Of a stretch of DNA of 64,000 nucleotides, positions 54,934-64,000 are shown in pieces. How positions within the stretch are numbered: the first letter of the stretch is position 1; each line of letters begins with the position of its first letter. The DNA comes from Okeanomitos corallinicola TIOX110 (GTDB taxonomy: Bacteria; Cyanobacteriota; Cyanobacteriia; Cyanobacteriales; Nostocaceae). The DNA is taken from contig NZ_CP150886.1 in assembly GCF_038050375.1 (NCBI RefSeq), forward strand, positions 186,001 through 250,000. Reading direction: 5' to 3'. Position numbers and translations under genes: made by a program. The notes beneath the pieces were generated by a model. The model had not been told where the DNA came from. It saw only the letters and a program-made list of their open reading frames with translations, and searched no databases.

Positions 54934-55593
54934 TTATACCCATGCGGCGGCTGCTTCCCAACCTAAACCCCTCCGTGTAATGATTGGCTCTTCATCTGTT
55001 AAGTCTAAAATGGTAGACACTTGAGGAGTAGGCTCTTCACCTGTGTCTATAATAATGTCCACCAAATTATCCAAACGGTCAAATAGCTCTACCCTTGACA
55101 AAATAGATTGTGAATCCATTTCTTCCATTTCATCGTCTAGGTCATAGGCTGGTAAATGGGCTGAAGTCGAGATAATCGGATTACCCAAAGCTGCCAGTAA
55201 TGCCAAACATACCGCATGATCTGGCACTCTGATTCCTGTGGTTTTGCGCTTGGGATTTTGTACCAGTCGCGGTACTAACTTAGTAGCGGGGAGCAAAAAA
55301 GTGTAGGGACCTGGTATTAAACGCTTCATAATCCGATAAGCTGTATCACTTACGAAGGCATAAGTAGACACATTAGAAAGAGAGGGACATAAAAACGTTA
55401 GTGGTTTATCATTCGCTAACTGCTTAATTTTCCTGACTCTTTCTACTGCCGACTTAGCATTTAAGTCGCAACCAATAGCATAGACTGTATCAGTAGGGTA
55501 GAGCATGATAGCGCCACTAGAAAGCGCCAACTTTATATCCTCTATACGTCGGTTTTGTGGGTTATCAGGATGAATTTCAAAAATTTTGGCCAT
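54934..55593 (-). CDS. Sua5/YciO/YrdC family protein
   Basis: A 219-residue YrdC-fold protein (LSSGAIMLYPTDTVYAIGCD, then KQLANDKPLTFLCPSLSNVS, KTTGIRVPDHAVCLALLAAL, GNPIISTSAHLPA). YrdC/Sua5 makes threonylcarbamoyl-AMP for t6A37 in tRNA. This protein is closer to the YciO type (about 210 residues, no C-terminal Sua5 domain), so the enzymatic role is less certain. It is divergent from larC across 124 bases of short repeats. Confidence 0.88.
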   Translation of the reverse strand: MAKIFEIHPDNPQNRRIEDIKLALSSGAIMLYPTDTVYAIGCDLNAKSAVERVRKIKQLANDKPLTFLCPSLSNVSTYAFVSDTAYRIMKRLIPGPYTFLLPATKLVPRLVQNPKRKTTGIRVPDHAVCLALLAALGNPIISTSAHLPAYDLDDEMEEMDSQSILSRVELFDRLDNLVDIIIDTGEEPTPQVSTILDLTDEEPIITRRGLGWEAAAAWV

Positions 55594-55717
55594 GATCTAA
55601 CTGGAGACAGGTGACAAGGGATTAGTGATAGGTCATTGGTGATTGGTGATAGGTTAAATAATGTGAATAGTATTTCCAACTACCCATTACCCATTACCCA
55701 TTACCAATAAATAATTT

Positions 55718-57010
55718 ATGAGTAAAATTGCTTATTTTCAATGTCCTACCGGAATATCAGGTGATATGTGTCTTGGGACTTTGGTAAGTCTGGGTGTTCC
55801 CTTAGAGTATCTGGTAGAGAAACTCAATGGTTTGGGAATTGAACAGGAATATCAATTACGAGTAGAACTTGTCCAAAAACAAACTCAGCAAGCCACTAAA
55901 ATTCACGTTGATTTACTACACCATCACCACCATCACCATGGCCGTCACCTTCCAGAAATTGAGGAGATGATTCTCAAAGCCAATTTACCATCACAAGCAA
56001 CTGCCTGGAGTATAGCGGTTTTCCGCCAGTTGGCAGTGGCAGAAGGGGCTGTACATGGCATTGAACCGGAAAAAGTTCATTTTCATGAAGTAGGTGCTGT
56101 AGACGCAATTGTGGATATTGTGGGGACTTGTTTGGGTTTAGATTGGCTAGGTATAAATACGAATAAAGAAGGTTTACCTTTAATATACTGTTCACCATTT
56201 CCTACTGGTGGGGGAACTGTTCGCGCTGCCCATGGGCAAATGCCTGTACCAGTTCCTGCTGTACTCAAGTTATGGGAAATGCGGAGTTGTCCAGTTTATA
56301 GCAATGGCATTGATCGGGAACTGGTCACACCGACTGGGGCAGCGATCGCCACTACTTTAGTTCGCAGTTTTGGTTCACCACCACCCATGACTCTCAAACG
56401 AGTAGGACTAGGAGCAGGTTCTCTTGACTTACCCATTCCCAATATACTACGGCTCTGGATTGGTGAAAGTTCTATTCATCACAGTCATGTCAGCACTACA
56501 GCTACCAATGTTCTTCACCATCATCACCAAAATTTACACCATTTAGAAACCATTTCTGTCTTAGAAACCCAAATTGATGATTTAAACCCCCAAGCTATCG
56601 GTTATGTTTTTGATACTTTATTGGCTGCTGGTGCGGTGGATGTTTTTACTCAAGCTATAGGGATGAAAAAATCACGACCGGGAATTTTATTAACTGTAAT
56701 TTGCTATCCAGAAGATTTATCTAGTTGTGAGGAAATTTTATTCCGTGAAACTACAACTTTGGGTGTTCGTCGCACCACTCAACAACGCAGTATTTTACAA
56801 CGAGAAATTCAACAATTGGAAACCCCCTATGGTCAAGTAGGGATTAAGGTTGCATGGCAAGGAAATGATACAGAAAAATTTATTACCAACGTACAGCCAG
56901 AATATGAAGATTGTGCAGCATTGGCGCGAAAAAATAATATCCCTTGGCGGGAAATTCACCGTTTAGCTCTACAGAGTTGGTACAATCTTAATTTACAATA
57001 TCAACCATAA
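55718..57010 (+). CDS. larC: Nickel pincer cofactor biosynthesis protein LarC
   Basis: LarC inserts nickel into the pincer cofactor of lactate racemase and related enzymes. The 430-residue DUF111 protein has IAYFQCPTGISGDMCLGTLV at the start. His68-74 is a run of seven histidines, a second His cluster (NVLHHHHQNLHH) lies at about 264-275. Conserved EKVHFHEVGAVDAIVDIVG and ELVTPTGAAIAT follow. The family is encoded in one or two frames; here in one. No larB, larE or larA gene is in the window, so the role may be in another nickel-pincer enzyme. Confidence 0.93.
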   Translation: MSKIAYFQCPTGISGDMCLGTLVSLGVPLEYLVEKLNGLGIEQEYQLRVELVQKQTQQATKIHVDLLHHHHHHHGRHLPEIEEMILKANLPSQATAWSIAVFRQLAVAEGAVHGIEPEKVHFHEVGAVDAIVDIVGTCLGLDWLGINTNKEGLPLIYCSPFPTGGGTVRAAHGQMPVPVPAVLKLWEMRSCPVYSNGIDRELVTPTGAAIATTLVRSFGSPPPMTLKRVGLGAGSLDLPIPNILRLWIGESSIHHSHVSTTATNVLHHHHQNLHHLETISVLETQIDDLNPQAIGYVFDTLLAAGAVDVFTQAIGMKKSRPGILLTVICYPEDLSSCEEILFRETTTLGVRRTTQQRSILQREIQQLETPYGQVGIKVAWQGNDTEKFITNVQPEYEDCAALARKNNIPWREIHRLALQSWYNLNLQYQP

Positions 57011-57123
57011 AATCGGAGTGTGTATATGATTTTTGTGTTAAGTATTTAGCAATTTTTAATTATTTTAGAAAAACAGGGATCAGAATCAAAAAATACTGAA
57101 ACCTGTTTTTAATAGTTTTAAAT

Positions 57124-57540
57124 TTAATCCGCTTTTCTTAAAGTCTTGTTTATTGCTTTTCCAGCATCTTCTGCTTGGCGTTGAATATTTTTACCAATAT
57201 CTTCTGTTCCCTGTTCTACTGTTTTCTTTAGGTCTTGGCTTGTACTTTTGATATTTTGCTGAAGATTTTCTACACTTTCTTTTGTTCCTTGGGTGACATC
57301 TTCTTTTAACTGTTCTGCTGAACTTCCCATGTCTTTACCCCAATCTTGTAACTTTTCACCCAAGTTTTTGCTTTCAGAATAATTGTTAACTACTTTGGGC
57401 ATTTCGGCATTTTTGGGTGCTTCTTTAGCTACGCTAGAGCCATCACAGGCTTGAATTGACAACATAAATGTAGCTGCCAAAAAGACAATTATAATTTTTG
57501 CTAGTTGCAAACTTTGAAACCAATTAATTACTTTTTTCAT
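57124..57540 (-). CDS. Small lipoprotein with amphipathic repeats
   Basis: A 138-residue protein with a lipoprotein signal (hydrophobic 16-31, lipobox with C32 in LSIQAC). The mature part is a long helix with 11-residue-like repeats (LKEDVTQGTKESVENLQQNI, KKTVEQGTEDIGKNIQRQ), similar to LEA/apolipoprotein-type helices. It is probably an envelope stress or membrane-associated protein; function unknown. Confidence 0.8.
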   Translation of the reverse strand: MKKVINWFQSLQLAKIIIVFLAATFMLSIQACDGSSVAKEAPKNAEMPKVVNNYSESKNLGEKLQDWGKDMGSSAEQLKEDVTQGTKESVENLQQNIKSTSQDLKKTVEQGTEDIGKNIQRQAEDAGKAINKTLRKAD

Positions 57541-57705
57541 GTTTTTCTCCTACACGACTCCTATCAAGTGTAATATTCTTTATATAAATCTACCTCTACC
57601 GTGGGTGACATTTTCTCTTTCTTGGTAATTTAGTTTTTCTACCCAGAGATAGATATAATTTAATATAATCATTTGGGTAATTTTCATCTTCATATCTGAC
57701 TAAAA

Positions 57706-58638
57706 ATGAAAAAAATTTTACGCTGGTTTATTCTCGGAGGAACTCTATTTTTTGTAGGTACAGCCTTAAAGGATAATTGGTTAGAAGTAAGTTCTATTCG
57801 TATTGATGCCGCAGGATGGTCAGTTTTAGCAGTTGCTACAGGTGTAACCTTATTGGCTCACATTTGGGCTGGCTGGATGTGGACATGGATTTTAAAAGAA
57901 TTAAATCAGTCTGTATCACCTGGGGAATTTATTCAGGTTTATCTGAAAACAAATGTCGCTAAATATTTACCTGGTAATGTTTGGCATTATTATGGGCGAA
58001 TTTTAGCAGCTAAAAATGCTAATGTTGATCCTGGTGCTGCGACTTTAAGTGTTTTACTAGAACCCTTACTGATGGCTGCTGCGGCTTTAATTATGGTGAT
58101 TTTATTTGCTGGTCAATTAGCGTTTAACAATACTAATATCTGGATAAGTTTTATAAAATTTATTAGTTTATTTCTCTTACTTGCTGCTGTACATCCTTTG
58201 GTTCTAAATCCTATAATTAAATTTTTAACCAAATTTAAAAATAACAGGTTAAATAATCAAAATTCCCAATCTGAGAATCAGTCTATAATTGTTTTAAATA
58301 TTGCACGCTACCCTTTACTTCCTTTGTTGGGGGAATTAATTTTTCTGCTGTTACGCGGAACTGGGTTTATACTAACAATGTTTGCTTTACACTCGTTTAG
58401 CTGGAGTCAGATACCTTTATTACTGGGTGCTTTTAGTTTTGCTTGGGTACTAGGGTTAGTTATACCAGGCGCTCCTGGTGGTTTGGGGGTATTTGAAGCT
58501 ACGGCAATCGCTATTTTACAACATCGTTTTCCTGCTGCTTTGGTAATTAGCTCAATCACGCTTTATCGTCTCATTAGCATTTTTGCTGAAATTTCTGGTG
58601 CTGGTCTAGCTTCCCTGGATGAACGTCTTTTTAGTTAA
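57706..58638 (+). CDS. UPF0104/LPG synthase-type membrane protein
   Basis: A 310-residue integral membrane protein with about eight segments. It shows the family signatures YLKTNVAKYLPGNVWHYYGR and VIPGAPGGLGVFEATAIAIL. The family includes the membrane (flippase/synthase) domain of lysyl-phosphatidylglycerol synthase MprF and glycolipid-linked proteins; here the soluble aminoacyltransferase domain is missing. It is translationally coupled to the cytochrome b561-type gene (TAATG overlap at 58636-58640). Confidence 0.85.
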   Translation: MKKILRWFILGGTLFFVGTALKDNWLEVSSIRIDAAGWSVLAVATGVTLLAHIWAGWMWTWILKELNQSVSPGEFIQVYLKTNVAKYLPGNVWHYYGRILAAKNANVDPGAATLSVLLEPLLMAAAALIMVILFAGQLAFNNTNIWISFIKFISLFLLLAAVHPLVLNPIIKFLTKFKNNRLNNQNSQSENQSIIVLNIARYPLLPLLGELIFLLLRGTGFILTMFALHSFSWSQIPLLLGAFSFAWVLGLVIPGAPGGLGVFEATAIAILQHRFPAALVISSITLYRLISIFAEISGAGLASLDERLFS

Positions 58639-59222
58639 TGTTTATGAATACACACTCTAAACCTAGAAAAAATTCCGCCTTTAAACATCTAATGTCTATC
58701 CATTGGTGGATGTCAATTGGTTATTTAATACTGTTTTTCACTGGAACATTAATGTCCAGGTTAGAGGATGGGGTTTTTATGCGTCCTTCTCTTTACGATT
58801 TTCATAAATCCATTGGTGCTTTAACAATGGCCATTCTCACTTGGCGAATTTTAGTATTATTGCGGGTTTGGTGGCGCAAATATACAAAAAGATTTCCCAA
58901 ATTTACCCGCGAATGGATAAAAACTGTCACCCTTCATACCAGTTTATATATCTTTATGTGGGTTGTTCCTGTGACTGGTTTCTTACTTTCCAATTCCTAT
59001 AAAAGTAATAATGTCAAAGTTTTTGGAATTCTTTTACCTGATATGTTCCCCGAAAATTCAGACATGGTGGAAATTGGTAGAAATTTACATTTTTGGTTAG
59101 CATACACATTTTTGGCTTTTACTATTTTACATACGATCCAACAAAAAAAAGTGGTGCGATCGCTCTGGCGCAGATTTACCAAAGCTATCACACCCAAAAA
59201 TAATTTATCTAGTAACCAATGA
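58638..59222 (+). CDS. Cytochrome b561-type membrane haem protein
   Basis: A 194-residue protein with four membrane helices and histidines at 22, 56, 100, 151 and 165 (HWWMSIGYL, DFHKSIGAL, LHTSLYIFMW, LHFWLAYTFL, LHTIQQ). These fit haem b ligands of the prokaryotic cytochrome b561 family (CybB-like). It would carry electrons between the quinone pool and periplasmic acceptors. It overlaps the UPF0104 gene by one base. An ATG at 58644 is an alternative start. Confidence 0.88.
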   Translation: MFMNTHSKPRKNSAFKHLMSIHWWMSIGYLILFFTGTLMSRLEDGVFMRPSLYDFHKSIGALTMAILTWRILVLLRVWWRKYTKRFPKFTREWIKTVTLHTSLYIFMWVVPVTGFLLSNSYKSNNVKVFGILLPDMFPENSDMVEIGRNLHFWLAYTFLAFTILHTIQQKKVVRSLWRRFTKAITPKNNLSSNQ

Positions 59223-59235
59223 ATCACCTAGTTCA

Positions 59236-59529
59236 TCATTTGTCGTGGTCTTGTTGATGATTATTTGTGTTATTGTCTACTTCCAATAACCGAGACATAA
59301 ATACATCCGGTTTTCTACTCATCACCGATATCACTTTATCAATGCCAATAACTTCATTGATATTAACTACCATTTCCCATAAAGTATCTTCTTCTGTCTC
59401 TTTGTTGTGAGTTTTATGTTTAAACCACAATAAATCATCTGCAACCTTCATAATCCTAGCAAAGTACCATTTGTCCCGTATTAGCAACCATATTTCCTTC
59501 TCTACGTAGTTTTGCAGAATAGATTTCAT
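59236..59529 (-). CDS. Hypothetical protein
   Basis: A 97-residue soluble protein (LQNYVEKEIWLLIRDKWYFA, IMKVADDLLWFKHKTHNKE), with a beta-rich start that could form an SH3/Sm-like barrel, and a hydrophilic Asn/Asp/His tail. No family recognised. It converges with the cytochrome b561 gene, with only 13 bases between stops. Confidence 0.6.
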   Translation of the reverse strand: MKSILQNYVEKEIWLLIRDKWYFARIMKVADDLLWFKHKTHNKETEEDTLWEMVVNINEVIGIDKVISVMSRKPDVFMSRLLEVDNNTNNHQQDHDK

Positions 59530-59669
59530 AATATGTGAGATAAAAAAAACTTATGAATTACATAATACTCACATATCAAAAGACATAGCAACTGTAATTA
59601 TAATTATCTTCGGGAATTAAATATTACCTACACCCAATTAAAAATTCTGGATATTCCCAAAATTAGCAA

Positions 59670-60503
59670 CTAATCATTATTGTCACCTAACTTACCAAGT
59701 AATTGCTGAATTACATGAGCATCCTCAGCATCAGGAACTTTACTGAGATAACCTTGTAAATCTTCCACAGCTTGGGTAAAATGACCAAGTTGATAATACA
59801 GTAAACCTCGATCCCTGATTTCTAAACTCACACCAGGAAACAACAATAAAATTCGCTCTACCACAGATAGAGTTTTTTCTAAATCCTGCTTTTGTAAATA
59901 AATATATTTTAAATTAGTCAGCATCCTAGCTAAAAAATGCTTGTTACTGACAACTGCTAAAAATTCAGGTTGTAAAGTTACCTCTTGTTGATAAATTTGT
60001 GATAACCTTTCCTGACAGTCTTGAGGAAACATCACCTCACCACCATTGAAAGCATCCACAAAAATTTCTATATCTGCAATATCTGGACGAATTAAAAAAT
60101 GTCCTGGCATTCCTATTCCCACCATCGGGAAATCAATCCGTTTTCCTACCTCCATATAAACTAAAGCTAACGTAATCGGAATCCCAGTTCTGCGTTCTAT
60201 AACATCATTGAAAAAACTGTTACGCGGATCATAATAATCGCCTTTATTGCCGGTAAAACCCAATTCGTCGTATAAATACTGGTTAATACTTTGAATTATC
60301 CGCAGAGGATAACGGGAAGATGGTAAACGTTCTTCTAATTCTGTCGCCATTGTATCAAGGGCATTTAAGTATTCTTCCGGATCAATATCTGGATATTCTT
60401 CTTGGGAAATATATAAAGCAGCTTTAGCCAAGTTGATAGACTCGTCAGGTTGTTGAATCTCTTGGTAAAAATATTGACGTGCTGACGAGAAGTTCATAAG
60501 CAA
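59670..60503 (-). CDS. SirB1-type protein: transglutaminase-like plus TPR
   Basis: A 277-residue protein with an N-terminal transglutaminase-like region (IIQSINQYLYDELGFTGNKG, YYDPRNSFFNDVIERRTGIP, VGIGMPGHFLIRP). The catalytic cysteine of true transglutaminases appears absent from this core. A C-terminal TPR-like region follows (YIYLQKQDLEKTLSVVERIL and LYYQLGHFTQAVEDLQGYL). This is the SirB1/YchA architecture; function unknown. ATG at 60497 (MNFSSARQYF) is an alternative start. Confidence 0.88.
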   Translation of the reverse strand: MLMNFSSARQYFYQEIQQPDESINLAKAALYISQEEYPDIDPEEYLNALDTMATELEERLPSSRYPLRIIQSINQYLYDELGFTGNKGDYYDPRNSFFNDVIERRTGIPITLALVYMEVGKRIDFPMVGIGMPGHFLIRPDIADIEIFVDAFNGGEVMFPQDCQERLSQIYQQEVTLQPEFLAVVSNKHFLARMLTNLKYIYLQKQDLEKTLSVVERILLLFPGVSLEIRDRGLLYYQLGHFTQAVEDLQGYLSKVPDAEDAHVIQQLLGKLGDNND

Positions 60504-60841
60504 TAGGGATGAGGCGACATATTACTATTTTAAGGTAATTGCGGGCGTTTGGAGCAGAAAACACCAACAATCAATAGCTTTTTCATAGCGTTGATTAAAT
60601 CAATATTTATACTAGCTTCACGATAACTTTAAACATAAATATTGGTTAGATATGCTGACTGATGAGTATACAAGCCTTGTCAAGTAAGTATTTCAACGCT
60701 ACCGCCCCGGAAAGTAGTAGCTTTTCTTTCAGTAAATGTTCTGTGAAGTTGGTAAAAACTGCTTTACAGGCATAAGAAGCCAGTATTACTATCAGTGGCA
60801 TTGAAGGCAAGAAAAAACTCGTTTTTCAGGGAAATAAGATT
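60504..60841. other. Leader/intergenic region before a PEP-CTERM gene
   Basis: 338 bases between divergent genes. GAAAAAACTCGTTTTTC lies about 20 bases before the start codon and can form a small hairpin near the ribosome-binding site. GCTACCGCC...GTAGTAGC at 60697-60721 may form a stem. No known riboswitch was recognised. Confidence 0.45.
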
Positions 60842-61486
60842 ATGACTACAGTGAATGTATTGAAAAAATTATCAATGGCTGCCGCAGGTGCAGCGGTAGT
60901 TACTCTGGGTGCAGTAGGAAACGCTCAAGCTGCTAGTATTAATCGTTCTGATTTTAATGCTGATGCAGTTAATTTTGATTTTGAAAGCTCTGCACCAAAC
61001 AGCACAGTTGCTACTGATGGTAATGTAACCGTAACAAATGGTAGAATACTTTCTGTTGGTTCGATTGGTTCAGTCAGTGGAAATACCTATTATGATGGGG
61101 CAGACGCATCGGTAATCCGTTTTGATTTTCTTAATCCAGTATCTGCTTTTGGTCTTGATTTTTTAGCCAATAATGCTGACATTACTCTTAGCATCTTTGA
61201 CAACGCCAATAATTTAATTGAAAACCTTACTCTAGACTGGACAACATTGCCTCGTGCTGGTGGTTTTCCAAATGGTTTCATTGGTTTAAATGCAGGGAGT
61301 AATTCAATTGCTTATGCTACCATTGACACACCTCTTAATGGGAATGAATTATACGTTGATAACCTTGTTTATCAATATGCTACTGCTACTGCCGTTCCCG
61401 AACCTGCTTCCCTGATTGGTATCTTAGGTTTAGGTGCTTTTGGCGTTACCTCTCTTCGCAAACGCAAAACCGCAGTTAAAGCATAA
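60842..61486 (+). CDS. PEP-CTERM sorting-domain exported protein
   Basis: A 214-residue protein with a signal peptide (cleavage likely after GNAQA, about residue 30). The middle domain is beta-rich with VIRFDFLNPVSAFGLDFLAN, GAGSNSI-like and ELYVDNLVYQYA segments, common in PEP-CTERM surface proteins. The C-terminal signal is VPEPASLIGILGLGAFGVTS with LRKRK. An intrinsic terminator follows 31 bases after the stop. It is the third such gene in the window. Confidence 0.92.
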   Translation: MTTVNVLKKLSMAAAGAAVVTLGAVGNAQAASINRSDFNADAVNFDFESSAPNSTVATDGNVTVTNGRILSVGSIGSVSGNTYYDGADASVIRFDFLNPVSAFGLDFLANNADITLSIFDNANNLIENLTLDWTTLPRAGGFPNGFIGLNAGSNSIAYATIDTPLNGNELYVDNLVYQYATATAVPEPASLIGILGLGAFGVTSLRKRKTAVKA

Positions 61487-61517
61487 ATTAATTTATCACT
61501 AAATATAATTCAATCCC

Positions 61518-61553
61518 TGCCTTGTCAAATCTAGACATGGCATTTTTATTTTT
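61518..61553 (+). terminator. Intrinsic terminator
   Basis: TGCCTTGTC (61518-61526) pairs with GACATGGCA (61534-61542) with one mismatch. TTTTTATTTTT follows. It ends the PEP-CTERM transcript. Confidence 0.8.
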
Positions 61554-61712
61554 AATACCACAGACTTCCAATTTCTTCTATTTAATAATGTTAAAATGAC
61601 ACTCATTACAAAAACGCTCCCGTTCCCTGAGCGAAGTGGAAGGGAAAAGTATGTAGGGATTTAGCACTACTAAACCCTTACCTGATCGTTATTCATTTTT
61701 ATTCTGCCAAAT

Positions 61713-62669
61713 TCACACAAATCTAGCCAATAACTCCTCACGAGATAATTGTAAAAGCAAAGGAGTAAATTCTTCTCTATTCATAGCAATGAGAGGATTG
61801 ATAATTGTTGCTAACTGTGAATCAATTGCACCAAACCGCACTTGTAAAATACTTTCAATCATAGCCCGTCGTTCTCTTTCTACACCTTCTCGTTGTCCTT
61901 CTTGTCGTCCTTCTTGTCGTCCTTCTTGTCGTCCTTCTTGAAGTCCTTGTTTTTTAAGTTCTTCTAATTGTTGTTGATACATTTCTGATAGTTTCATAAT
62001 TAACTCCTGATCATCTTGATCAATATCTTGTTCTTGACGCTGACGAGCCGATAATACAGCAATTAGGTTATGTACTAATTCTATAATATCCCCAAGAAAT
62101 GGACTATTATTTGCTAGTGCTTCTAATTGTTCCACTGCTTGTCTTTGTACTTTTCCTTTTCCTAATATCCGCAGAAACAGCGTTTCGGGTGTACTGGGTA
62201 GTTGATGAATTGCCACAACTACGGTTTTTAATCCTTTTGGCAAAAAATAGATGCCTTTCCCCCATATATCTTCATTTACAATACCATTAAAGCTCTCTAG
62301 TATTTCTACTGATGCTGTAGGCGTAAAAATCCACAGATAAGGCAATTCAGCTTCATTGATTCGCGTATCATTGCGTTTAGCTTGCCTTTCTAGTTCTGCA
62401 TGAATGTCAAACAGTTTACCCATACAACTGCGAATTTCACTCTTGCTGACAGGGTTACGGAATGGTTCAAATATGGCATAACTTGTAGCCATTTTCCCTA
62501 TTATTCCCAGGGTTTCTAGACTTTTTGTTGGTTGGGGTGAAGGAATAAATAATACGTCAACTTGTCTGACTTCTGCGGTGATATCTTTGCTGGTTTCTAC
62601 TTGCCCATAAGGTGTTAATAGTTCCGTTAGATATTGTTTGGCGAATTGATCATGTATAAACCGAGTCAT
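61713..62669 (-). CDS. Rpn/DUF4351-type putative nuclease or transposase-related protein
   Basis: A 318-residue protein starting MTRFIHDQFAKQYLTELLTP, typical of cyanobacterial Rpn-like (PD-(D/E)XK-type) proteins. A middle helical part and then a tandem EGRQ/EGQR repeat follow (about 242-258, coded by 12-base repeats at 61897-61944). The C-terminal DUF4351 region (MIESILQVRFGAIDSQLATI) ends the protein. Members are frequent in multiple copies in cyanobacteria and are linked to mobile DNA. D/ExK catalytic residues were not located with confidence. Confidence 0.8.
   Translation of the reverse strand: MTRFIHDQFAKQYLTELLTPYGQVETSKDITAEVRQVDVLFIPSPQPTKSLETLGIIGKMATSYAIFEPFRNPVSKSEIRSCMGKLFDIHAELERQAKRNDTRINEAELPYLWIFTPTASVEILESFNGIVNEDIWGKGIYFLPKGLKTVVVAIHQLPSTPETLFLRILGKGKVQRQAVEQLEALANNSPFLGDIIELVHNLIAVLSARQRQEQDIDQDDQELIMKLSEMYQQQLEELKKQGLQEGRQEGRQEGRQEGQREGVERERRAMIESILQVRFGAIDSQLATIINPLIAMNREEFTPLLLQLSREELLARFV
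61897..61944 (-). repeat. 12-base tandem repeat coding EGRQ
   Basis: Three exact copies of CCTTCTTGTCGT and a fourth diverged copy, inside the Rpn/DUF4351 gene and in frame. Length change by slippage would keep the frame. Confidence 0.9.

Positions 62670-64000
<1,331 letters not shown>

Overview
The window reads as chromosomal DNA of a filamentous, AT-rich cyanobacterium of the Nostocales (Anabaena/Dolichospermum-like). The evidence is the phycobilisome, thylakoid and cytochrome b6f accessory genes (NblB-like HEAT protein, RpaB, CcbB-like protein, CruA/CruP-family cyclase, DUF3493 protein), a HetZ-related gene, frequent HIP1 octamers (GCGATCGC, e.g. 417-424 and 24121-24128) and heptameric STRR-type repeats between genes. 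No phage, complete insertion sequence or CRISPR array was seen.

Layout. 27-1175: minD-minE division-site genes. 1264-5606: an accessory island of small gene groups (a kinase-GUN4 fusion, a two-gene unit of unknown function, an orphan antitoxin with a 9-codon toxin stump, and an intact PIN-domain toxin-antitoxin pair) separated by related hairpin-forming repeat blocks and bounded by two homologous promoter-plus-leader elements that point inward. 5804-9336: FHA-kinase and a carotenoid cyclase-like flavoprotein. 9353-14934 (minus strand): coiled-coil protein, membrane-anchored beta-propeller, and a TIGR03943/YraQ-type permease pair. 15891-20469: PEP-CTERM protein, DUF697-type GTPase, small unknowns, CobE/CbiG-C. 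20570-25303 (minus): holin-like protein, peptidoglycan-binding protein, catalytically dead M16 peptidase, probable 6S RNA, purK, lumenal pentapeptide protein. 25706-29406: small proteins, tRNA-Thr(CGT), SLH/beta-helix surface protein. 29925-35845 (minus): rimP-nusA-ylxR-infB operon with an intrinsic-terminator-like hairpin directly before rimP. 37903-42499: glycosyltransferase-like gene and the complete dTDP-L-rhamnose set rfbB-rfbA-rfbC-rfbD. 42626-49227: radA, rpaB, ccbB-like, DUF456, second PEP-CTERM protein, NblB-like, CBS pair. 49865-55593: moeB-rhodanese, recA with a near-consensus LexA box, HetZ-related gene, Sua5/YciO. 55718-61486: larC, lipoprotein, UPF0104 plus cytochrome b561 pair, SirB1-type protein, third PEP-CTERM protein. 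61713-64000: Rpn/DUF4351-type protein and the 5' part of atpD, cut by the window edge.

Most of the window is ordinary cyanobacterial core genome. The parts that ordinary annotation does not explain are the 1.26-5.6 kb cassette-like island with its convergent twin promoters, the rimP leader hairpin, and the noncoding RNA and hairpin structures noted below. All functional statements come from reading the sequence and from recall of protein families; no database search was run.
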